Assembly (NCBI GenBank): GCA_020250445.1
Contig: JADCEF010000104.1
Location: forward strand, 1-54,676
DNA length: 54,676 bases
Reading direction: 5' to 3'
From: Rhodobacter sp.
GTDB taxonomy: Bacteria; Pseudomonadota; Alphaproteobacteria; Rhodobacterales; Rhodobacteraceae
Shown here: positions 28,338 through 36,340 of the stretch, piece by piece
Layout of the letters: every line of letters begins with the position of its first letter
Position numbering within the stretch: the stretch's first letter is position 1
Program-made: the position numbers and the translations under genes
Notes under the pieces: model-generated
Seen by the model: the letters and a program-made list of their open reading frames with translations, nothing else
Told to the model about the DNA's origin: nothing
Database searches by the model: none

Positions 28338-30755
28338 ATGAAATTCACCCTCTCCTGGCTGCGCGACCACCTCGACACCGCGGCACCGCTGGAAGATATT
28401 CTCACCGCCCTGACCGACCTCGGGCATGAGGTGGAAGGGGTGGAGGACCCCGAGGCGACGCTGGGCGCGTTCCGCATCGTCCGCGTGATCGAAGCCTTGC
28501 CGCACCCCAATGCCGACCGGCTGCGGCTGTGCCGGGTGGAAACCTTTCCCGACGGCCCCGGTGGCCGGACGGAAGAGGTGCAGGTGGTCTGCGGTGCCCC
28601 CAATGCCCGCACCGGCCTGATCGGCGTCTTCGCGCCCGTGGGCACGCATGTTCCCGGCACCGGGGTTGATCTGAAGCCCGGCGTGATCCGCGGCGTCGAC
28701 TCCAACGGCATGCTCTGTTCCGAACGCGAGCTGATGGTTTCCGACGACCATGACGGCATCATCGATCTGCCCGCCGACGCGCCGCTGGGCGCGCGGTTCA
28801 TCGATTATCGCGGGCTGAATGACCCGATGATCTTTGTCAAGATCACCGCCAACCGCCCCGATGCGCTGGGCGTGCGCGGCCTTGCGCGCGATCTGGCCGC
28901 GCGCGGCCTGGGCGTGCTGAAGCCGCTGGCTATCCCGGCCATCCCCGGCACCTTCCCCTGCCCCATCCGCGTTACCATCGACCCGGCGCTGAAGGAAAAG
29001 GGCTGCCCGCTGTTTGCCGGCCGCCTGATCCGGGGGGTACGCAACGGCGCCTCGCCGCCCTGGATGCAGGCGCGGCTCAGGGCCATCGGCCTGCGCCCGA
29101 TTTCGGCGCTGGTGGATATCACCAACTATTTCACCTTCGGCCTGAACCGCCCGCTGCATGTCTTTGACGCGGCCAAGGTCAGGGGCAACCTGCATATCCA
29201 TCCCGCCAAAGGGGGCGAGACGCTGCTGGCGCTGGATGGCAAAAGCTACACCATGCAGCCCGGCATGATGCTGATTTCCGATGATGACCAGCCCGAATCG
29301 CTGGCGGGGATCATGGGGGGCGAACTTTCCGGCTGTACCCCGGACACGACCGATGTCTTCCTTGAATCGGCCTATTGGGACCCCGTCACCATCGCGGCCA
29401 CGGGCCGCGCGCTGAAGATCGTCTCGGACGCGCGCTATCGCTTTGAACGCGGGGTTGATCCGGCTTTCACCCTGCCGGGGCTGGAACTGGCCACGCAGAT
29501 GATCCTTGACCTATGCGGGGGCGAAGCTTCCGTCATCGCGCTGGATGGCAGGGTGCCCGACACCACGCGCAGCTACCGCTTTGATCCGGCGCGTGTGGCC
29601 CGTCTGGTGGGCATGGACATCCCCGAAGCCGAACAGCGCCGCACGCTGACGGCACTCGGGTTCACCCTGACCGGCGATCAGGCCAGCCCGCCCAGCTGGC
29701 GGCCCGATGTTCTGGGCGAGGCTGACCTGGTGGAAGAGGTGGCGCGCATCGCATCCTTGTCGAGGCTGCGGGGCAAGCCGCTGGACCGGGCACCGGCCGG
29801 GGTGCCGCGCCCGATCCTGACGCCTTTGCAGGTGCGCGAACGCGCCGCCCGCCGCGCGCTGGCGGGGCTCGGCTACAACGAATGCGTCACCTACAGCTTC
29901 ATCGACGGCAAGACAGCCGCCCTGTTCGGCGGCGGGACCGATGCCCTGCGCATCGAAAACCCGATCTCGTCTGACATGACGCATCTGCGCCCCGATCTTC
30001 TGCCGGGCCTGCTGCAGGCGGCGGCGCGCAATCAGGCGCGCGGCTTTGGCGATCTGGCGCTGTTCGAAATCGGCCCGGTCTTTCATGGCGGCGAGCCTGG
30101 GGAACAGGGCCTGCTGGCCGCCGGCCTTCTGGTGGGCGCCGCCGCGCTGCGCGATCCCTTCGGGTCGCGCCGGCCGGTTGACGTCTATGATGCCAAGGCC
30201 GATGCCGAGGCGGTCCTCGCGGCCCTTGGCGCACCGGCCAAGGTGCAGATCAGCCGGACTGCCCCGGCCTGGTGGCACCCCGGGCGATCGGGCGTGATCG
30301 GCCTTGGGCCGAACGTGCTGGCCACCTTTGGCGAGGTGCACCCCGCCATCCTGAAGGCGCTGGACGTCAAGGGCCCGGCCATGGCCTTTGCCCTGCGCAT
30401 TGCCGCCGTGCCGCAGCCCAGGGTCAAGTCACCGACGCGCCCGGCACTGAAACTGTCCGACCTGCAGGCGGTGGAGCGGGACTTTGCCTTTGTCGTCGAT
30501 GCGCGGGTCGAGGCGCTGACCCTGGTCAACGCCGCGCAGGGCGCGGACAAGGCGCTGATCGACAGCGTCCGCATCTTTGATCAGTTCACCGGCGAGAAGG
30601 CCGAAGCACAGATGGGGGCCGGCAAGAAATCCATCGCCGTTTCCGTGCGCCTGCAGCCGGTCGAAAAGACCCTGACCGATGCCGAGATTGATGCCGTCAG
30701 CGCCAGAATCGTCGAAAAGGTGATGAAGGCCACGGGCGGCACCCTGCGGCGGTAA
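28338..30755 (+). CDS. pheT: phenylalanyl-tRNA synthetase beta subunit
   Basis: An 805-aa beta subunit with an N-terminal OB-fold tRNA-binding domain (about 40-150; HPNADRLRLCRV), the B3/B4 editing region (ISALVDITNYFTFGLNRPLHVFD), B5, a degenerate catalytic core and the C-terminal anticodon-binding domain (SDLQAVERDFAFVVD). Full length. The ATG at 28338 opens with MKFTLSWLRDHLDT, as in relatives. Confidence 0.97.
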   Translation: MKFTLSWLRDHLDTAAPLEDILTALTDLGHEVEGVEDPEATLGAFRIVRVIEALPHPNADRLRLCRVETFPDGPGGRTEEVQVVCGAPNARTGLIGVFAPVGTHVPGTGVDLKPGVIRGVDSNGMLCSERELMVSDDHDGIIDLPADAPLGARFIDYRGLNDPMIFVKITANRPDALGVRGLARDLAARGLGVLKPLAIPAIPGTFPCPIRVTIDPALKEKGCPLFAGRLIRGVRNGASPPWMQARLRAIGLRPISALVDITNYFTFGLNRPLHVFDAAKVRGNLHIHPAKGGETLLALDGKSYTMQPGMMLISDDDQPESLAGIMGGELSGCTPDTTDVFLESAYWDPVTIAATGRALKIVSDARYRFERGVDPAFTLPGLELATQMILDLCGGEASVIALDGRVPDTTRSYRFDPARVARLVGMDIPEAEQRRTLTALGFTLTGDQASPPSWRPDVLGEADLVEEVARIASLSRLRGKPLDRAPAGVPRPILTPLQVRERAARRALAGLGYNECVTYSFIDGKTAALFGGGTDALRIENPISSDMTHLRPDLLPGLLQAAARNQARGFGDLALFEIGPVFHGGEPGEQGLLAAGLLVGAAALRDPFGSRRPVDVYDAKADAEAVLAALGAPAKVQISRTAPAWWHPGRSGVIGLGPNVLATFGEVHPAILKALDVKGPAMAFALRIAAVPQPRVKSPTRPALKLSDLQAVERDFAFVVDARVEALTLVNAAQGADKALIDSVRIFDQFTGEKAEAQMGAGKKSIAVSVRLQPVEKTLTDAEIDAVSARIVEKVMKATGGTLRR

Positions 30756-30767
30756 GGGTTCTGGCGG

Positions 30768-30797
30768 GCAAACCGCGCCGGACCCGGCACGGTTTGC
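30768..30797. terminator. possible bidirectional terminator between pheT and DUF1523
   Basis: An 8-bp stem GCAAACCG / CGGTTTGC around a GC-rich loop, between convergent genes. There is no T-run, so the call is tentative. Confidence 0.4.
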
Positions 30798-30808
30798 ACC
30801 CCTGATGC

Positions 30809-31477
30809 CTACCGCCGGAACAGGCCGCCCAGCCAGGCCTTGAACCGCCCCCAGCTTGTCCGGGCATTGGCGCGGGCAGCGTCGGCCCGCGCATCGGCGC
30901 GCGCCAGCGCATCGCTCATGTCTTCCAGCGCCGGGTCGATCATACGCTCGCGGAACTGCAGCCACATGCGGCGCACCATGAACAGAAGGAAGGCCAGCGC
31001 TGTCAGGATCACGATATTGACCCAGGGGAACAAGCTGGTGTCCGGCCCGTCGACCACCCGCAGGCGCACCGCATTGGGATAGATCGACATCCAGGAAATC
31101 CGCCAGCCGTAATGCGTCACCGCCACCCAGACGGGGGCATCGGCGGGCGATTTCAGGTTCGATGCCTCGGCCTGCAGGTTGGAACTGTCATACTTGAAAT
31201 AGGGCGGCCAGACCCAGCCGGTATCCTCGTTGCGATAGACGATGACCCTGCCGTTGGGGCGCACCGCCTCGATGAAGCGGATATCGCGCGTGACCGTGGA
31301 TTCGCCCGTGCCCGCATCGGGCGTGGCGTAGAAGAAGCTGTTCTCACCCACCGTGGTCAGACGGTTGTAGGTTCCGGTGATGCGGACGATGTCGCGCTGC
31401 GGCAGGGTATAGTGCAGCATGCCGCCCACGGTCAGGACCAGAACAATCCAGAAGCCCCATTTGAAATAGCGCCACAT
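30809..31477 (-). CDS. DUF1523-family membrane protein
   Basis: A 222-aa protein. One N-terminal helix (5-25) and a second near 150-168 enclose a periplasmic domain with IVRITGTYNRLTT and WVWPPYFKYDSSNLQAEA, characteristic of DUF1523; an Ala/Arg-rich helical tail follows. The function is unknown. The ribosome site decides the start: AGGAGG lies 6 bases before the ATG at 31477 but abuts the earlier ATG at 31483, so the shorter form MWRYFKWGF is preferred. It follows the 89-aa membrane gene by about 10 bp. Confidence 0.8.
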   Translation of the reverse strand: MWRYFKWGFWIVLVLTVGGMLHYTLPQRDIVRITGTYNRLTTVGENSFFYATPDAGTGESTVTRDIRFIEAVRPNGRVIVYRNEDTGWVWPPYFKYDSSNLQAEASNLKSPADAPVWVAVTHYGWRISWMSIYPNAVRLRVVDGPDTSLFPWVNIVILTALAFLLFMVRRMWLQFRERMIDPALEDMSDALARADARADAARANARTSWGRFKAWLGGLFRR

Positions 31478-31487
31478 GGGCATCCTC

Positions 31488-31757
31488 CTAATTGTAGTTC
31501 ACCAGATAGACCGTGATGGCCACAGCGGTGACGGGAATGACATAGACAAGAAGGATCAGCCAGCGGCGCAGGCTGTGCTGATAGGCCTGCATGCCCTTTT
31601 CGACAAAGGCATCGCGGTCCCCCGGCATATCGCCCCCGTCGAACTGCTTTTCCAGCTTTTCGCGCCGGACAGATCGGGAATAGACCGACACCAGCAGATA
31701 GATCACCGTCAGGATCAGAAACCCGACCACGGCAAAGGTAAGAATTGCAATCATCAT
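31488..31757 (-). CDS. small two-helix membrane protein
   Basis: An 89-aa protein with hydrophobic segments at about 3-25 and 66-86, separated by a charged loop (SRSVRREKLEKQFDGGDMPG). No family recognised. Its ATG overlaps the stop of the truncated upstream frame (ATGA at 31754-31757), showing it once followed that gene in an operon. An AAGGGC-like ribosome site remains, so it may still be expressed, together with DUF1523. Confidence 0.7.
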   Translation of the reverse strand: MMIAILTFAVVGFLILTVIYLLVSVYSRSVRREKLEKQFDGGDMPGDRDAFVEKGMQAYQHSLRRWLILLVYVIPVTAVAITVYLVNYN

Positions 31758-32012
31758 CTGCCCTTCCGTACGGCCCCCCAGGGGCCTACCAGATCAACAA
31801 GGCTGCGCGCGGGCTGCGGGGCCGGGCGCGGGACGGCAGGCTGGCTGTCTTCCATGCCCGGTTCCGGGCCGAACAATGCGGCGCGCGCACCCGCCTTGTC
31901 CACCTGATACTCTCTTGCCAGGAAATCCGCCACATAGCTGCGCTTGCGGTCCGACCAGGTGGCATAGAGGGCATAGAACAGCTCTTTATGGGTGATGAAC
32001 AGCTGGCGCAGA
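31754..32012 (-). pseudogene. 3' fragment of an unknown gene, 5' end lost at an IS junction
   Basis: An open frame on the minus strand encodes about 85 residues including LRQLFITHKELFYALYATW and SYVADFLAREYQVDKAGARA, ending in a Pro-rich tail. It stops in an ATGA overlap with the 89-aa membrane gene. There is no ATG, GTG or TTG in frame; upstream it runs straight into the IS256 end. I read this as the surviving 3' part of a gene cut by the insertion sequence. The protein family is not recognised. Confidence 0.6.
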
Positions 32013-32155
32013 GGTATGCCCGAAAGTTGGTGACGCTTGATCAGGCGGCGTCCTGAAGTTGGCGGATGCCGTCGCGGAACTCAATCCCTTCCATAATCCC
32101 GGGCAGGCGGTTTTTGCCATCGAGTTTGCGCCATTTGCCCTGCGCGGCGATCATC
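32010..32155 (-). mobile_element. IS256-family remnant: transposase C terminus plus right end
   Basis: On the minus strand the last about 33 codons of an IS256-type transposase remain: KWRKLDGKNRLPGIMEGIEF then RDGIRQLQDAA and a stop at 32041-32043. The WR.L.G.N.LP....G..F.DGI pattern is the usual IS256-group ending. The following CACCAACTTTCGGGCATA resembles the terminal inverted repeat. The rest of the element, including the DDE residues, is gone. Upstream the frame continues into a psd fragment. Confidence 0.7.
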
Positions 32156-32370
32156 GGCACCACGCCTTCCGCCGGGCTGACGACCAGAGCTTCGCACAGC
32201 GGCATGACGGGCTGCGGATCGCGGAAGAAATCATGGCGCCTGACCGTCAGGTCGGCGCCCGTTCAGCCCAGCCGTTCGGCAGGGAAGAACAGGATGGCAG
32301 TGGCGGCGGCACAGCGATAGCTTTCGCGGTGAATGGGCGTGAGGAAAGCCGACAGCACGCTGGCGGACAT
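32156..32370 (-). pseudogene. psd: 5' fragment of phosphatidylserine decarboxylase (psd), degenerate
   Basis: From the ATG at 32370 (MSASVLSAFLTPIHRESYR) the minus strand resembles the first about 70 residues of Rhodobacteraceae Psd: a PIH.E.Y/R opening, a hydrophobic stretch, then FFRDPQPV and LVVSPAEGVV. The expected WCYY before FFRDP has decayed, and an in-frame TGA at 32263-32265 interrupts the frame. After GVVPMIAA it switches into the IS256 transposase tail. The catalytic C-terminal half (LGST-type cleavage site) is missing, so it cannot be functional. A complete psd must lie elsewhere if the organism makes phosphatidylethanolamine this way. Confidence 0.72.
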
Positions 32371-32382
32371 CGACAGGGCACC

Positions 32383-32452
32383 GTCCCGCGCGGGCGGGGG
32401 AAACGCGGGTCGCGTTTCCTGATCCCGCCCCCAGGGGCAATCCCTGTTCCCG
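32383..32452 (-). repeat. inverted partial copy of the mosaic repeat
   Basis: On the minus strand this matches the head of the repeat copy at 48296-48362: CCGGGAACAGGGATT, then the facing GGAAACGC / GCGTTTCC elements and CGCCCGCGCGGGAC. The GC-rich tail module is absent; the match breaks off at the psd remnant. Confidence 0.8.
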
Positions 32453-32485
32453 GAGCGGGAAGATTTCCCGGCAGGCAGGCGGTCG

Positions 32486-32504
32486 GGCTGCTGTTTCAGC
32501 AGCC
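32486..32504 (-). terminator. hairpin right after the LRR-TIR stop
   Basis: A perfect 8-bp stem GGCTGCTG / CAGCAGCC with a 3-base loop, starting 2 bases past the LRR-TIR stop. There is no T-run; possibly a transcript-end stabiliser. Confidence 0.45.
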
Positions 32505-32506
32505 TG

Positions 32507-34840
32507 CTACCGGAAGAATTGCAGGAGTCGGTCAAAGATCGGTCGCAACCGCGCGGCAAGGGTTGCCGCCGCATCGGGCACCGTCAGCACGTTGACAACA
32601 ACGCCACTTGTTGCAGCCCCGATAATCCCACCCGTCGCATAGGCAAGACCACGAACGGCCTTTCGCAAACCGGCATAGCGGCGCGTCTCATCCACGGTTC
32701 CTGCCGCCTCGTGGATCCGCTTGACCTCTTTCGCGATCAGGTCAATGCTGGCCGGGTCCAGCGTCGCATTGGCTTCAGCCGAGTTGAGAACCTGCGAAAC
32801 CTCCCCGGCGAGGTCCTGCACAGCGGCCACATCAGCCGCACGCACGACCGGGTCCGGCTCTGGCGGCTTTGCCCCTGCTTCCCCCGCAGGCACCTGACGC
32901 GGCTGCAACAGCGGGCGCAACTCTTCCAGCCGCTGGATCAGCCGCTCAAGCGACCCGACCATCACCATATTCCACGCCTGCCCGGCATCATGGTCAGACA
33001 TGCACTCGCGCAGCGTGGCACGGGCATCATCAATGCCATACCAGCTTAAGGTCTCCGCGTGCAGCGCGGTATGCACGGCGGCCAGGGCATGCCCCAGATC
33101 GGCGGGAAACTGGTAATTGTCCCGGTCTGCCGCCTTGGCGCGCAAGGGGGCAAGAATCTGTTTCAGCCCTTCAACCCGCGCTGCCAGGTCCGGGGCGTTT
33201 ACCACCTCGGGGCGCACATTCGGGGGCGTGTCCACGGGCGCAAGCCGCCCGCCTTTCGGCAGCATGGCCACCGGGCTTGCGGCCAGCAGCCGTACCGCCA
33301 TCGCCGCTGCATCGGGCGGGTTCAGCCGGTCGTGCAGCGCCTGCAACAGCTTTGCCATCTGCGGGTGGGTTGCCGTGCCGTCCCAGCCACGCAGATCGAC
33401 GTATTGCGTTTCGCCAAATCCCCAGGGCAGCGGCGCATCATCCAGCCGCACATGCAAAAGCCGCCCTGTGGCCTGGGCATGCGATGCCTCCTCGACAACC
33501 GCCTTTCGCGCCACGCTTTCCTGCGTCCAGAATGTGACAACCGCCTTTGCCGCGTCCAACTGCGTGGCAATCGTTCTGCGCCATTCCGCCCCGGCGGGAA
33601 TATCCTGATCCCACCACAGGGGAAGCCCCTGACCCGTCAGAAAGTCCCGAAGGGTGCCGATCCGCGGCCGATCCTGGCTTGCATAGGATAGAAAGAAAAA
33701 GGCGGGGGTCGATCCGGTCTCTGGCGGCGGATCATCACGCGGGGCGGGTGCCCCCGGCGGCACCCAGCCCCCATCCAGCAGATCAAACAGCGCCTTTGCC
33801 CGCGCGGCGTCGTCCTCAATTCCGGCAATTTCGGCGATCCGCGGATCGGCTGTTGCCGGAATGCTGCGGAACGAAAGGCCCCCCTCCTCGGGTTCGTCTG
33901 CCAGCTTGCGCAGTCCGGCAAGGGGCCGCAGGTCCCGCACCTGCGTTCTGTCGAGCGAGAGGGTCCGCAACCCCGTCAGCCCCTGCACCGGGGCAAGGTC
34001 GCTGACCGGCGTTCTGTCGAGCGAGAGGGTCCGCAACCCCGTCAGCCCCTGCAGCGGGGCAAGGTCGCCGACCTGCGTTCTGTCGAGCCAGAGGTTCTGC
34101 AATCCCGTCAGCCCCTGCAGCGGAGCAAGGTCACTGACCTGCGTACCGTAGAGCATGAGGGTATCCAACCCCGTCAGCCCCCGCAGCGGGGCAAGGTCGC
34201 TGACCTGGGTGTTGTTGAGAAAGAGGCTCTGCAACCCCGTCAGCCCCCGCAGCGGGGCAAGGTCGCTGACCTGGGTGTTGTTGAGAAAGAGGGTCTGCAA
34301 CCCCGTCAGCCCCTGCAGCGGGGCAAGGTCGCTGACCTGCGTTTTGTCGAGCCAGAGGTCCTGCAGCCCCGTCAGCCCCTGCAACGGGGCAAGGTCGCTG
34401 ACCTGCGTGTAGCCGAGCCGGAGGGTCTGCAACCGCGTCAGCCCCCGCAGCGGCGCAAGGTCGCTGACCTGCGTGGTGTCGAGCGAGAGAATCTGCAACC
34501 CCGTCAGCCCCTGCAGCGGGGCAAGGTCGCTGACCTGGGTGTTGTCGAGCCAGAGGGTCTGCAACCCCGTCAGCCCCCGCAGCGGGGCAAGGTCGCTGAC
34601 CTGTGTGTTACTGAGCCAGAGGCGCTGCAACCCCGTCAGCCCCTGCAGCGGTGCAAGGTCGCTGACCTGAGTCTTGTCAAGGATCAAGGTGCGCAGCTTG
34701 TCCAGCGCACCGATGCCCGGCGGCAGGGCCGCCAGCGCCCGGAACGCCTCGCCGCTGAAATCAAGCGTCTCTGCCCCCGTCCGCTTGGCCTGCTCAATCG
34801 CCGCCCCGGCGGCCTTCCAGGCGTCTTGCGCAGCACTCAT
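32507..34840 (-). CDS. LRR-TIR protein, candidate immune receptor or NADase
   Basis: A 777-aa protein. Residues 1-48 are a helical cap. Residues 49-312 are twelve 22-residue leucine-rich repeats of consensus LQxLxLDNTQVSDLAPLQGLTG. Residues 313-378 are a linker ending in a Pro-rich hinge. A TIR domain covers about 380-505: FFFLSYASQDRPRIGTLRDF, LPLWWDQDIPAGAEWRRTI, VVTFWTQESVARKAVVEEAS with candidate catalytic Glu450/451, and LLHVRLDD. Residues 505-720 match nothing I know; the end (about 725-777) is hydrophobic to amphipathic. Bacterial TIR domains often cleave NAD+ in anti-phage defence, and LRRs sense ligands. Both roles are inferred. The usual Trp of the S-x-x-x-W motif is not obvious. 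The ribosome site is only a G-rich run, so the start at MSAAQDAWKA is moderately sure. Confidence 0.85.
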   Translation of the reverse strand: MSAAQDAWKAAGAAIEQAKRTGAETLDFSGEAFRALAALPPGIGALDKLRTLILDKTQVSDLAPLQGLTGLQRLWLSNTQVSDLAPLRGLTGLQTLWLDNTQVSDLAPLQGLTGLQILSLDTTQVSDLAPLRGLTRLQTLRLGYTQVSDLAPLQGLTGLQDLWLDKTQVSDLAPLQGLTGLQTLFLNNTQVSDLAPLRGLTGLQSLFLNNTQVSDLAPLRGLTGLDTLMLYGTQVSDLAPLQGLTGLQNLWLDRTQVGDLAPLQGLTGLRTLSLDRTPVSDLAPVQGLTGLRTLSLDRTQVRDLRPLAGLRKLADEPEEGGLSFRSIPATADPRIAEIAGIEDDAARAKALFDLLDGGWVPPGAPAPRDDPPPETGSTPAFFFLSYASQDRPRIGTLRDFLTGQGLPLWWDQDIPAGAEWRRTIATQLDAAKAVVTFWTQESVARKAVVEEASHAQATGRLLHVRLDDAPLPWGFGETQYVDLRGWDGTATHPQMAKLLQALHDRLNPPDAAAMAVRLLAASPVAMLPKGGRLAPVDTPPNVRPEVVNAPDLAARVEGLKQILAPLRAKAADRDNYQFPADLGHALAAVHTALHAETLSWYGIDDARATLRECMSDHDAGQAWNMVMVGSLERLIQRLEELRPLLQPRQVPAGEAGAKPPEPDPVVRAADVAAVQDLAGEVSQVLNSAEANATLDPASIDLIAKEVKRIHEAAGTVDETRRYAGLRKAVRGLAYATGGIIGAATSGVVVNVLTVPDAAATLAARLRPIFDRLLQFFR
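33897..34694 (-). repeat. 66-bp tandem repeat array encoding the LRRs
   Basis: Twelve in-frame 66-bp units. The block encoding TQVSDLAPL-GLTG is nearly identical at DNA level in most units; variation is concentrated in the five or six codons of the LxxLxLxx surface strand. Units 1 and 12 and the ones nearest the TIR are the most diverged. Confidence 0.9.
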
Positions 34841-35001
34841 CCCCGCCCCCCCGATCCCTCTGCGTCCATGGGCCGGGCCGGCGGTCCCCGCAAGGCGGCC
34901 CCCGGCCAAAGACCATGACCAATCCCTGACCGCCCCCGCATAGCCCTTGATCCGCAACGCCCGTCACGGCTGCCCGCCGCGGGGTGCCCCAAGGGCCCCC
35001 G

Positions 35002-35310
35002 TCAGAACCGTTCGGCCCGAAGCACCTCGCAGTCGCTGACGGACACCACCCCGATGTGGCGTTCCACCACCTCGAAGGCCGCCGTCAGCAGGGCGTCCAG
35101 CCGGTCGGGGCGGATCAGGCAGACCACGGCGACCATGCCCTGGCGGCCCACCTGCCCTTCCCTTGTCCAGCGGCCTGACCGGCCCGATCCACCCAGCACC
35201 GGCAGCACGGTGAACCCCGTCACCCCGGCGCGTTCCAGCGCCGCCGTCAGCCGGGTTTCCATCGGCGCCTCGATGATGATCTCGACCCGTTTCGCCTGAT
35301 GTGTCTGCAT
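35002..35310 (-). CDS. sbtB: PII-like regulator of bicarbonate transport (SbtB type)
   Basis: A 102-aa ferredoxin-like PII-family protein: VEIIIEAPMETRLTAALERAGVTGFTVLPVLGGSGRSG, a T-loop-like segment, then MVAVVCLIRPDRLDALL and the C-terminal strand. It lacks the PII uridylylation Tyr context. One base separates it from sbtA, and cyanobacterial SbtB binds and regulates SbtA in response to adenine nucleotides, so that partnership is the best reading. The nucleotide sensed is not known here. Confidence 0.8.
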   Translation of the reverse strand: MQTHQAKRVEIIIEAPMETRLTAALERAGVTGFTVLPVLGGSGRSGRWTREGQVGRQGMVAVVCLIRPDRLDALLTAAFEVVERHIGVVSVSDCEVLRAERF

Positions 35311-35311
35311 C

Positions 35312-36289
35312 TCAGCCCCCCGCGACCGCGCTTGCCAGTGCCACGTACAAAGGGATGCCGACCGTCAGGTTGAACGGAAAGGTCACCCCCAGCGACAGCG
35401 TCAGATAGATGCTGGGGTTGGCCTCGGGCAGGGCCACCCGCATGGCCGCCGGCACGGCGATGTAGCTGGCCGAAGCCGCCAGCGTCATCAGCAGTGCCAA
35501 TCCCCCCGCCGACAGGCCCAGTCCCGCCCCCATCAGCAGCCCCGCCGCCGCCCCGATCGGCGGCATCAGCACGCCGAACAGGATCGCGCCCGCGCCCAGC
35601 ACCCTGCCCGAGGTGCGCAGGCCGCGCCCCGCGACCAGCCCCATGTCCAGCAGGAACAGGCACAGCACCCCCTGAAAGGGCGAGACGATGAAGCTTTCGA
35701 TCCGCGCCAGCCCCTCGGCCCCGGTCAGAAGGCCGATCACAAAGGACCCGACCAGCAGCACGATGGAGCCGTTCAGAAGGATCTCGCGCCACAGGTCGCT
35801 GTCGACATCGGCCCCCTCGCCCACCTTGGCCACGATCCACAGCGCCGAGATGATGGCCGGTGCCTCCATCGCCGCCGCAACCGCCACCATGTAGCCTTCG
35901 GACGATATCCCGCGCCCCTCCAGCACCGAAGTGGCGGTGACAAAGGTGACAATGCTGATCGATCCGTAATGCGCCGCCACCGCCGCCGCATCGGCCACGC
36001 TGAACTGCGTCAGGACGCGCAGCAGGCCAAAGGCGACAAAGGGCAGCGCGACGGACAGCAGCACCCCGGCGGCCAGCGCCGAAACCAGGCTGAAGCCAAT
36101 CCCGTGGTCGCCCACGGCAGCCCCCCCCTTGAAGCCGATGGCAAAGAGCAGGTAGATCGACAGGGCCTTTGCGGCCGCCTCGGGAACCGAAAGGTCGGAT
36201 CGCGCCAGGGCGGCCAGCAGCCCCAGAACAAAACACAGAATCATCGGCGACAACAGGTTGCTGCCCGCCAGTGCAAGAATATCCGTCAC
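35312..36289 (-). CDS. sbtA: sodium-dependent bicarbonate permease (SbtA family)
   Basis: A 325-aa protein with about ten hydrophobic segments in two inverted halves, the SbtA/DUF897 length and layout. LSPMILCFVLGLLAALARSDL, YLLFAIGFKGG, FVTATSVLEGRGI, AMEAPAI and LPEANPSIYLTLSLGVTFPFNLTVG correspond to conserved SbtA stretches. It would import HCO3- with Na+ into the cytoplasm. It lies 52 bp downstream of the carbonic anhydrase and next to sbtB, forming an inorganic-carbon operon. Confidence 0.88.
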   Translation of the reverse strand: MTDILALAGSNLLSPMILCFVLGLLAALARSDLSVPEAAAKALSIYLLFAIGFKGGAAVGDHGIGFSLVSALAAGVLLSVALPFVAFGLLRVLTQFSVADAAAVAAHYGSISIVTFVTATSVLEGRGISSEGYMVAVAAAMEAPAIISALWIVAKVGEGADVDSDLWREILLNGSIVLLVGSFVIGLLTGAEGLARIESFIVSPFQGVLCLFLLDMGLVAGRGLRTSGRVLGAGAILFGVLMPPIGAAAGLLMGAGLGLSAGGLALLMTLAASASYIAVPAAMRVALPEANPSIYLTLSLGVTFPFNLTVGIPLYVALASAVAGG

Positions 36290-36340
36290 CTGTCCCCCCG
36301 CCTTTTCTTCAGAATATCAGCCTGCGCGGGCGGCAAAAGA

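Noticed and set aside
27942-29201. Long minus-strand frame across the pheS-pheT gap into pheT
   Set aside because: Mostly antisense to pheT; Gln/Gly/Arg-rich with no start signal.
33897-34694. CRISPR-like periodic repeats
   Set aside because: The period is 66 bp without unique spacers and encodes LRRs in one open frame.
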